From the NCBI RefSeq assembly GCF_009856365.1, contig NZ_WMEX01000001.1:372001-436000 (forward strand): a DNA stretch of 64,000 bases, in the 5' to 3' direction. Shown in pieces: positions 57,854 through 64,000 of the stretch. The notes below the pieces were generated by a model that worked only from the letters and a program-made list of their open reading frames with translations, was not told the origin of the DNA and ran no database searches. A program made the translations under genes and the position numbers. The DNA is from Vreelandella halophila. Lineage in GTDB: Bacteria > Pseudomonadota > Gammaproteobacteria > Pseudomonadales > Oleiphilaceae. Position 1 is the first letter of the stretch. Every line of letters begins with the position of its first letter.

Positions 57854-59167
57854 ATGAGTCGAGTCAGCTGGCGCTCGTTCACTATTGGATTAGGGGTTGT
57901 GCTGGGGGTTAAGGTCGCCGGTGCCTTTTCGCTCTTTCTCCTTTATGCGTGTCTGGCATTGACGCTTCCCGACGAGATGGAAGGCTATGGCATGTATGGC
58001 CTTACTATGATCATATTCTTTGGAGCCATTGGAAGGATTGGTCTGGATCGGTTTGTGGAGCGTGAAGGCGCCCGTCTGCACGCGGAAGAGCGCCCGAGGG
58101 ACCTCTATGGGTTCTATCTGAGCGCACTGGGCTGGAGTAGCGTCGTTCTGCTGCTCATTACACTGCTTCTCATGGTTTTTGCCGAACCATTGGCGGTATT
58201 GGTCTTTTCTAGTGGCGAATTATCCAGCGTCATCTACTACTCGGCGCCTGGTATTGTTGGGGCAGGCCTGAGTGGCGTGATTGCCCATTTTCTGCTTGCT
58301 GTTCGGCGACCTGCAGTGGGGATGGGGGTGCTCAGTCTTGTCGGGCCGCTGGGTAGTGCCGTTATGTTGGTCTTGGCCAGACCCGTGAGCTATGAAGGGT
58401 TGGGGCTCGCGCTTTCGGCCGGTTTCAGTATCGGGGGGGTCATTGGAATGCTCCTCTGGAGGCTCTCGTTCAGAAACGTTTCTCCCAGCTCCTTCAATCC
58501 AATTCGGGGCACAACCTGCTTCGTTTTCTGGATCATCGTGGTGACCCAACAACTGGTTCAGTTCTCCAATCAGCTTATTGGTGCCAGTTTTCTGAATGGT
58601 GATGAGTTGGGAACTCTGACAGTCGCGCATCGGGTTACGTTGCTGATTTCCTTGATTGTTGTGGCCTCTAATGCGTTTGCAGGCAGCCGCTACGCAACCG
58701 CAATGGCTGAGGGACGGGAAAAGGAGCTTGAAAAGCTACTCATCAAGAACCAGAGTCTCTCCTTGCTGTTTGCAGCGCTTCTCATGGGCACGATGGCCAT
58801 TTGGCCAGCTCTGTATCTATTGCCGTTCGGGGGAGATGCCGGGAGCGTTTATGGGCTCATGCTGATCATGATGATTGGCCAGGGGCTTAACGTGCTTTTC
58901 GGACCAGGCGGGCATCTGCTGCTGATGAGAGGCTATGAGCGTGACTGGGCCGGCGCGAGTTGTGTCGTGGGCGTGCTGACAGTTCTGGTGACACTGGTTT
59001 TCTCCTCCCTGCTGGATGTCAGGGGCGCGGCTTTAGCAGCTGCGGCGGCGGTCCTTCTGCAGAATGTAAGTGGTTGGTATCTGGTACGGCGGAAAATCGG
59101 GATCAACTTGCTCATGCCATGGTTAGGCCATCGGGCAATTGAAGGACGTAGCAATGCGAGTCATTGA
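57854..59167 (+). CDS. Wzx-like polysaccharide flippase
   Basis: A 437-aa membrane protein with about twelve hydrophobic segments and the spacing of the MVF/polysaccharide biosynthesis transporter superfamily (VTQQLVQFSNQLIGASFLNG in the middle). Such proteins flip undecaprenyl-linked sugars to the periplasm, where the PglL-like ligase acts. It begins 16 nt after the GT2 gene and overlaps the phosphoribosyltransferase gene by 14 nt. Confidence 0.85.
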   Translation: MSRVSWRSFTIGLGVVLGVKVAGAFSLFLLYACLALTLPDEMEGYGMYGLTMIIFFGAIGRIGLDRFVEREGARLHAEERPRDLYGFYLSALGWSSVVLLLITLLLMVFAEPLAVLVFSSGELSSVIYYSAPGIVGAGLSGVIAHFLLAVRRPAVGMGVLSLVGPLGSAVMLVLARPVSYEGLGLALSAGFSIGGVIGMLLWRLSFRNVSPSSFNPIRGTTCFVFWIIVVTQQLVQFSNQLIGASFLNGDELGTLTVAHRVTLLISLIVVASNAFAGSRYATAMAEGREKELEKLLIKNQSLSLLFAALLMGTMAIWPALYLLPFGGDAGSVYGLMLIMMIGQGLNVLFGPGGHLLLMRGYERDWAGASCVVGVLTVLVTLVFSSLLDVRGAALAAAAAVLLQNVSGWYLVRRKIGINLLMPWLGHRAIEGRSNASH

Positions 59168-59729
59168 TCTGGCGCGTGAGGAAGATTTCGCCGTAGCCTG
59201 TCAGGCCCTGTTTGATAGGGTGAGTTGTGAGCTGGGGGAAGACTGGCTGATCGTGGGGATTGAGACAGGTGGAATGCGTGTGGTCGAAGCTTGGGCTGCG
59301 TCTCGGGTTCTCAGTTCCTGCAGTATTCGGGCACAACGCCCCGCGACGGGAGCAAAGGGCCGCATGCGGCCATTGATCCGACGTCTCCCTCCCGCTGTCG
59401 CGAATATTCTGAGAAACATTGAGCGATTGATCTTTCGGAGCCTGAGGAAGTCGGGGCGGACGAGTTCTAGGGACGTGTTCCTGCCGCAGGAAGCGAAGTT
59501 GAGTATAAGCAACGCGGCACGGATATTGGTTGTTGATGATGCGATTGATTCCGGGGAAACGCTGAAAGCTTGCCTTGACGCGATCAATGGATTGAACTCG
59601 ACGGCTAGGGTTAAAACGGCGGTGCTCGCCGTTACGGAGTCGGACCCGATACTGACGGCGGATGTGCAGCTTTATGAGGGGGTAATGCTGCGCTTCCCCT
59701 GGTCGAGCGATTCGGTGGTACAAACGTGA
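59154..59729 (+). CDS. Type I phosphoribosyltransferase-like protein
   Basis: A 191-aa protein with the 13-residue PRPP motif ILVVDDAIDSGETL (about 124-137) and an upstream VGIETGGMRVVEAW loop that fits the PRTase pyrophosphate loop. The rest matches no nucleotide-salvage enzyme I recognise. ATG 59154 is used because GAAGGA is 7 nt upstream. The stop overlaps the HAD gene (GTGA). In this setting it may make a phosphoribosyl intermediate for the glycan, or sense PRPP; neither is shown. Confidence 0.7.
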   Translation: MRVIDLAREEDFAVACQALFDRVSCELGEDWLIVGIETGGMRVVEAWAASRVLSSCSIRAQRPATGAKGRMRPLIRRLPPAVANILRNIERLIFRSLRKSGRTSSRDVFLPQEAKLSISNAARILVVDDAIDSGETLKACLDAINGLNSTARVKTAVLAVTESDPILTADVQLYEGVMLRFPWSSDSVVQT

Positions 59730-60370
59730 GACAGAGACTGGTCGTGTGTGATCTGGACGGCACGCTGTTATCGGTCAATTCTTTTCGCCTGTGGGTCCTC
59801 TACTGGGATGTAATGGGTCTGTTCTGTCCACCTTTTCTCGCAGTGTGGTTGATTGCCCAGGGTCGACGTCTGGTTGGGGGATCAGATCGGGCAGTGATGA
59901 AAATGGAGCTGATGCGGACCTACGAGCGTTTTGAAGGTCGTTTACCGATGCGGTTGAAGTCCTGCTTCCTGTGGCTTCTGAGGATGACCATTAATCGAAG
60001 GGTTCAGCGCATGATTGAGGCATATCGGGGCGATGGTGTACCGGTTCTTCTTGCTACCGCGGCCCCTTGTTTCTATGCCACGCCGTTCGGGGAATGCCTG
60101 GGAGTGGATGGAACAGTTGCGAGTTACCTGGAGAAAGGCAGGATGATGGAAATGGTCGGAGACTGTAAAAGAGTTGCGGTTCTACATTGGCTTGGAGCCG
60201 ATGGAGGAGGGCGCGCCGACTGGATTATGGTTGCCCTTACTGACCATCAGGATGATCTGCCTCTCGCTCTGGAAGCTGATTGGACTTACCTGGTAAATCC
60301 ATCAGCAGAGTCATGCCGTTCTTTTAAGAGCGCTGGAGTTGCATTCAAGGTGTTAAAGAGTCGTGGGTGA
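59726..60370 (+). CDS. HAD-family phosphatase (SerB-like)
   Basis: A 214-aa HAD hydrolase with the nucleophile motif VVCDLDGTLLS (about residues 6-16), motif II LLATAAPCFY (Thr/Ser replaced by Thr-Ala) and a motif III/IV region ending in ALTDHQDDLPLALEA. A hydrophobic stretch after the first motif (YWDVMGLFCPPFLAVWLIAQ) suggests membrane association, as in phosphatases paired with prenyl-phosphate enzymes. It overlaps the phosphoribosyltransferase gene by 4 nt, which suggests that the two act in sequence. Confidence 0.8.
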   Translation: MRQRLVVCDLDGTLLSVNSFRLWVLYWDVMGLFCPPFLAVWLIAQGRRLVGGSDRAVMKMELMRTYERFEGRLPMRLKSCFLWLLRMTINRRVQRMIEAYRGDGVPVLLATAAPCFYATPFGECLGVDGTVASYLEKGRMMEMVGDCKRVAVLHWLGADGGGRADWIMVALTDHQDDLPLALEADWTYLVNPSAESCRSFKSAGVAFKVLKSRG

Positions 60371-60373
60371 ACT

Positions 60374-61729
60374 ATGATCAGGTCGACGTTTGCACGAATT
60401 GATCACGATGTACGTTTGCTCAGTCTTCTTGTACTGCTTGATGTGTTCAGTCTTGTTCTTGCTGCGGATCTTGCACACTTTCTCCGGTTTCAGCATCTAA
60501 CGGTCAGGCCAGACTACCAGCTGATCATTTTTATTGCTGTCATATTCATCGTTTTTGGCTTCGCGAATTTCAGGGTTTATGAAGACATAACAAATCACGA
60601 CTGGGGGGTCGTGGCAACCCGCCTTCTCACAGGATACGGGGCTCTGGGTTTGGCTCTTGTATCCCTGCTTTTCATATCCAAGACGTCGGCGGAGTTTTCC
60701 CGGATATGGCTGATGACCTGGCTTGCATTTGGGTTTTTGCTTTCAATTCTGTTTCGAAAGGGGAGTATAGAGTGTCTGAAGCGTCAGGGAGGATTGGAAA
60801 GTCGTCGAAGCGTCACGCTGATAGGTACCTCAGAGGCCTGTACACGTATTTGTCAGGCGCTTGAGAAGAATCGAGGCTCCCAGTACGTGATCCATGAGGT
60901 GAAATGGATTGATGAAATGTACTTTAAGGATTCGGCGAATTTATCCGGAGACATAACGACGGACGAGATATGGTTCTGTGCTCCTCTGAGGTATGGTCGG
61001 GACGTTGCAGAAATGTCGAAACAGATGAGCACCTATAGTGGTGACATTCGCTACGTGCCGGATTTGGATGATCTGGCTGTTTTGAATCATGGAGTTTCAG
61101 ATCTGGGAGGGTTCTTTTCCATAAATCTGAGTTGTTCGCCGCTTCAGGGCCTAAAGCAGGTGCTGAAATCGTTGGAGGATTACGTTCTGGGTCTGTTCCT
61201 TGTCGCCGCCTCCAGCCCTGTGATGTTGCTCGTTGCGATAGGCATCAAAATGACTTCTTCTGGGCCGGTGCTTTATCGGCAGGAGAGGGTTGGGTGGAAT
61301 GGGCGATGCTTCGATATGCTCAAGTTTCGTTCTATGGCGGTCGGTGCCGATTCACGTAATCAGCGTTGGGGAGGAGCGGCAACCAAAGAGGTTACAGGTT
61401 TTGGTGCATTTCTGAGAAAGACAAGTTTGGACGAGCTACCTCAGTTGTTTAATGTTCTTCGGGGTGAAATGTCTTTAGTAGGGCCTCGGCCTGAGCGCTC
61501 TGAATATGTAGAAACATTCAAGGAAACTATCCCGGATTATATGAGGAAGCACCTTGTCAAGGCCGGGATTACGGGGTGGGCCCAAGTGAACGGACTTAGG
61601 GGAGATACGGACCTTGATAAACGCATCGAGTATGATCTGTACTATATCGATAATTGGTCACTAGGGCTGGACTTTCGAATTATTGCAAGGACGGTTCTAG
61701 GGGGATTTTTGAATCTTAGGAACAATTAA
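60374..61729 (+). CDS. Polyprenyl glycosylphosphotransferase (WcaJ/WbaP-type)
   Basis: A 451-aa initiating enzyme that transfers a sugar-1-phosphate to undecaprenyl phosphate. Four N-terminal membrane segments and a CoA-binding-like cytoplasmic domain precede the catalytic bacterial sugar transferase domain with GPVLYRQERVGWNGRCFDML, KFRSMAVGAD, TSLDELPQLFNVLRGEMSLV, GPRPERSEY and ITGWAQVNGLRGDT. It is last in the operon, 3 nt after the HAD gene. Sugar (glucose, galactose or other) cannot be told. Confidence 0.93.
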   Translation: MIRSTFARIDHDVRLLSLLVLLDVFSLVLAADLAHFLRFQHLTVRPDYQLIIFIAVIFIVFGFANFRVYEDITNHDWGVVATRLLTGYGALGLALVSLLFISKTSAEFSRIWLMTWLAFGFLLSILFRKGSIECLKRQGGLESRRSVTLIGTSEACTRICQALEKNRGSQYVIHEVKWIDEMYFKDSANLSGDITTDEIWFCAPLRYGRDVAEMSKQMSTYSGDIRYVPDLDDLAVLNHGVSDLGGFFSINLSCSPLQGLKQVLKSLEDYVLGLFLVAASSPVMLLVAIGIKMTSSGPVLYRQERVGWNGRCFDMLKFRSMAVGADSRNQRWGGAATKEVTGFGAFLRKTSLDELPQLFNVLRGEMSLVGPRPERSEYVETFKETIPDYMRKHLVKAGITGWAQVNGLRGDTDLDKRIEYDLYYIDNWSLGLDFRIIARTVLGGFLNLRNN

Positions 61730-61756
61730 ATCATCAATCATAATGGTAGCTCAGGG

Positions 61757-61785
61757 TTGAGTTTTTGGAAATAGTAAGTTAATTT
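61757..61785 (+). promoter_or_regulatory. Putative promoter of mvaT
   Basis: TTGAGT (61757-61762) and TAATTT (61780-61785) are 17 nt apart in the AT-rich gap before mvaT, with a start near 61792. The gap is rich in AT steps, which would also be a binding place for MvaT itself. Confidence 0.4.
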
Positions 61786-61819
61786 TCCTGAGATCATAAA
61801 TTGTCGAAGTGAGGTCTCG

Positions 61820-62203
61820 ATGGGTAAAATCTCCACCTACTACGAAAAACAGAAAGCCGTAAAGCAACTTCAGGACGAACTCCAGAAGATGGAAGAGGAT
61901 AAGGAGCTCAAGAAAGAGCTCGACTTCAAGGAGGAGTTGAACCAGTTGATGGAAAAATACGGCAAGTCCGGTAAGGATATGCTGGAGGTTCTGGCGACGC
62001 TGGATTCGAGTGTTAAGAACAAGCTGGAGCAGGGCGGTGGTTCGTCCAGTGCGAATGATGGCCGCAAGAAGCGCCCGCTCAAGACCTACCGCAATCCGCA
62101 CACCGGCGAAGTGGTCCAGACCCGTGGTGGTAACCACAAGACGCTGAATGCGTGGCGGAAGCAGTATGGCAAGGAAGAGGTTGCCCGCTGGCAGGAGAGC
62201 TGA
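61820..62203 (+). CDS. mvaT: MvaT-family xenogeneic silencer
   Basis: A 127-aa H-NS functional analogue: an N-terminal coiled coil (KAVKQLQDELQKMEEDKELK) for oligomerisation and a C-terminal AT-hook-like domain RPLKTYRNPHTGEVVQTRGG followed by NHKTLNAW, very close to Pseudomonas MvaT, including the RGGN motif at 102-105. MvaT binds AT-rich DNA and silences acquired genes. It sits just after the lower-GC glycan operon, in the same direction, with its own putative promoter. Confidence 0.95.
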   Translation: MGKISTYYEKQKAVKQLQDELQKMEEDKELKKELDFKEELNQLMEKYGKSGKDMLEVLATLDSSVKNKLEQGGGSSSANDGRKKRPLKTYRNPHTGEVVQTRGGNHKTLNAWRKQYGKEEVARWQES

Positions 62204-62219
62204 GGCAGCTGCATTATGG

Positions 62220-62279
62220 CTGTGGGAGCGGGCTCTAAAGGCGGTCTATAAAAGATCGCGCGTGAGCGCGCTCCTACGG
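62220..62279. repeat. REP-type inverted pair (BIME-like)
   Basis: A TGTGGGAGCGGGCTC head (62221-62235) faces an inverted head at 62254-62279 (reverse strand begins CGTAGGAGCG), separated by about 18 nt. The heads share GGAGCG and palindromic stems, as in bacterial REP pairs made by RAYT transposases. It lies in the gap between mvaT and algA. Confidence 0.7.
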
Positions 62280-62361
62280 TCTGCATTTGATCCGGGATGG
62301 ATTGTTTTCCCGGGCGTTTGGCTGCGGTACCCTTTGGGTCATCAGACAACAGGGAAGAATC

Positions 62362-63777
62362 ATGCACGCAGTCATCCTTTCCGGTGGTTCCGGTACCCGT
62401 CTCTGGCCTCTGTCCCGTGAGGCTTACCCCAAGCAGTTCCTGGCACTGAACACCCACGAATCCCTTCTGGACGAGACCCTGCAGCGTGCCTGTGCGGTGT
62501 CCGGCTGTTCGAGTCTGTCCGTGATCACCAATGAGGCACACCGTTTCATTGTGGCGGCGCATCTGCAGCGCTACGGGCAGCAGGCGGAGGCCGGGCGCAT
62601 TCTTCTGGAGCCAGTGGGGCGCAACACGGCGCCGGCCATTGCACTGGCAGCACTGCGGATTCAGGAGACGGATCCGGACGGTGTGATGCTGGTGCTGCCG
62701 TCGGATCATGTGGTCAAGGACACCCAGGCCTTTGCCCGCGCGGTTCAGGCGGGTGAGGAGGCGGCCCGCGAGGGTCGGCTGGTGACGTTCGGGGTTGTAC
62801 CGAACTGTGCGCATACCGGCTATGGTTACATCCGGGCCGAGTCCGAGCAGGTCGCTGGCGGTGCACGGCCTGTGGCGGCATTTGTGGAGAAGCCGGATGC
62901 TGCTACGGCCCAGGGGTACCTGGATGACGGCCATTACTACTGGAACAGTGGTATGTTCCTCTTCCGGGCCAGTGACTACCTGGCGGAACTGGAGCGCCAT
63001 CGCCCGGACATCCTGGAGGTCTGCCAGCGGGCCTGGGCTTCACGCCGGGATGATCAGGATTTCGTTCGGGTTTCAGAGGCGGTCTTTGCGGAGTGCCCTG
63101 AAGAGTCCATTGACTATGCGGTGATGGAGCGGACAGAGCGCGCCGTCGTATTGCCGCTGGACGCTGGCTGGAGTGATGTGGGGTCATGGTCATCGCTGTG
63201 GGAACTGCAGGATCAGGATGACGATGGCAATGTCGTTCGCGGTGATGTGATCACTGAGGACGTCCATCAGTCCTATCTCCATTCCGAAGGGCGCCTGGTG
63301 GCGGCAATAGGCGTGGACAACCACGTCATTGTTGAGACGGATGATGTGGTGCTGGTTGCGGATCGCAGCCGGGTACAGGATGTGAAGAAACTGGTGAGCC
63401 GCCTGAAGGACCAGAATCGCGATGAGTACCGCTTCCACCGCAAGGTCCATCGGCCCTGGGGCAGCTATGAGGGCGTGGCCCGCAGCGAGCGTTTCCAGGT
63501 TAAGCGGATAACGGTGGATCCCGGAGCCACACTGTCACTGCAGAAACATCATCATCGCTCGGAACACTGGGTGGTTGTGAGTGGGAGCGCACTGGTTACA
63601 CGTGGTAATGAGGAAACCTTGCTGACCGAGGATGAGTCCACGTATATTCCACTGGGCGTGACCCACCGTCTGTCCAATCCCGGGGTGATCCCCCTGGAGG
63701 TGATTGAGGTGCAGACGGGCAGCTATCTGGGAGAGGACGACATTGTCCGTTTTGAGGACAATTACAACCGCGTCTGA
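62362..63777 (+). CDS. algA: Mannose-1-phosphate guanylyltransferase/mannose-6-phosphate isomerase
   Basis: A 471-aa type II PMI-GMP enzyme that makes GDP-mannose for polysaccharides. The N-terminal GMP domain has AVILSGGSGTRLWPLSREAY with PKQFLAL, GRNTAPAIALAAL and FVEKPDAATA; the C-terminal cupin domain has FQVKRITVDPGATLSLQKHH and the metal-binding HHHRSEHWVVVSG. ATG 62362 follows AGGGA; the longer upstream frame enters the REP region. It is separated from the glycan operon by mvaT and the REP pair. Confidence 0.96.
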   Translation: MHAVILSGGSGTRLWPLSREAYPKQFLALNTHESLLDETLQRACAVSGCSSLSVITNEAHRFIVAAHLQRYGQQAEAGRILLEPVGRNTAPAIALAALRIQETDPDGVMLVLPSDHVVKDTQAFARAVQAGEEAAREGRLVTFGVVPNCAHTGYGYIRAESEQVAGGARPVAAFVEKPDAATAQGYLDDGHYYWNSGMFLFRASDYLAELERHRPDILEVCQRAWASRRDDQDFVRVSEAVFAECPEESIDYAVMERTERAVVLPLDAGWSDVGSWSSLWELQDQDDDGNVVRGDVITEDVHQSYLHSEGRLVAAIGVDNHVIVETDDVVLVADRSRVQDVKKLVSRLKDQNRDEYRFHRKVHRPWGSYEGVARSERFQVKRITVDPGATLSLQKHHHRSEHWVVVSGSALVTRGNEETLLTEDESTYIPLGVTHRLSNPGVIPLEVIEVQTGSYLGEDDIVRFEDNYNRV

Positions 63778-63791
63778 CTGAGATTGACCCC

Positions 63792-63810
63792 GGGCGGCCG
63801 GATGCCGCCC
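63792..63810 (+). repeat. GC-rich hairpin after algA
   Basis: GGGCGGC (63792-63798) and GCCGCCC (63804-63810) form a 7-bp stem around CGGAT. No T-run follows, so it is not a standard terminator; it may stabilise the algA mRNA end or pause polymerase before the next gene. Confidence 0.5.
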
Positions 63811-63832
63811 CCACAGACCAGAGGGAATTGGT

Positions 63833-64000
63833 ATGGAAGACTGGCATAACGCCACGGAACCCCTTCTCATCAACACCCCTAATGCTTATCCCGAGCGGAT
63901 TGCGCCTGTTGGCGAAGCGGCACTGGCCCAGTCCCGGCGCCTTGCAGCGCTTGCCGGTTCCGTGCGCGGGCCGATTGAGCTGTGCCGCGGGGGCGCTCTT
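63833..64000 (+). CDS. Unrecognised protein, partial (3' end outside window)
   Basis: An open frame from ATG 63833 (MEDWHNATEPLLINTPNAY) runs 56 codons to the window edge. GAGGGA lies about 9 nt upstream. The visible part is soluble in character, with Ala-rich helix EAALAQSRRLAALAGSVRG. I do not recognise it; the gene follows algA in the same direction and may share its transcript. Confidence 0.55.
   Translation, partial: MEDWHNATEPLLINTPNAYPERIAPVGEAALAQSRRLAALAGSVRGPIELCRGGAL

Noticed and set aside
63792-63810. Terminator after algA
   Set aside because: The hairpin is strong but no T-tract follows, so it is listed only as a hairpin repeat.

Overview
The window is chromosomal DNA from a gammaproteobacterium, probably a halophilic or marine one near the Halomonas/Marinobacter/Ectothiorhodospiraceae neighbourhood. 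The evidence is gene order (mreBCD-maf-rng-yhdP-nit; the lptCAB-rpoN-hpf-ptsN-rapZ-npr cluster divergent from mla-ibaG-murA-hisGDC; pilBCD-coaE), a Pseudomonas-type MvaT silencer, a DUF1302/DUF1329 pair, and acidic, GC-rich proteins. Genus cannot be fixed by eye. No rRNA, tRNA, CRISPR array, transposase or prophage gene was seen.

Layout. 1-8.6 kb, minus strand: a beta-barrel protein, gatCAB (tRNA amidation), a PilZ protein, cysDN (sulfate activation) and a yejK-type gene cut by the window edge. 8.7-18.2 kb, plus strand: mreB, mreC, mreD, maf, rng, yhdP and a nitrilase-family gene. 18.2-27.4 kb, minus strand: a secreted ComEA-like protein, darP, npr, rapZ, ptsN, hpf, rpoN, lptB, lptA, lptC, kdsC, kdsD and an exchanger (nitrogen PTS, sigma-54, LPS transport, Kdo synthesis). 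27.5-36 kb, mostly plus: a reduced mla locus (mlaD and mlaC only), ibaG, murA, hisG, hisD, hisC, a Nif3-family gene, zapG (minus) and zapE. 36-40.7 kb: a thiolase and a DUF1302/DUF1329 envelope pair. 40.8-45.5 kb, minus: an acyltransferase, a Bax-like glucosaminidase, an unrecognised lipoprotein and a YfaZ-like protein. 45.6-52.9 kb, minus: pilB, pilC, pilD, coaE, lrgA, lrgB, an unknown barrel protein and trmO, the last five linked by 4-nt overlaps.

53.2-61.7 kb, plus: pilA with a near-consensus sigma-54 promoter and its own terminator, then a tight, lower-GC operon coding for a PglL/Wzy_C-type ligase, two sulfotransferases, a GT2 glycosyltransferase, a Wzx-like flippase, a phosphoribosyltransferase, a HAD phosphatase and an initiating phosphoglycosyltransferase. 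This looks like a self-contained pathway for a short, possibly sulfated glycan placed on the pilin, and is the best candidate for an undescribed system here. An MvaT gene, a REP-type palindrome pair, algA/manC and a partial gene close the window.

Other points of note: CysN ends in a degenerate APS-kinase domain; mreC has no normal start codon at the expected place; mlaF, mlaE and mlaB are absent from the mla locus; a REP-like palindrome is translated inside pilD; and the DUF1302 gene has a low-GC middle segment.
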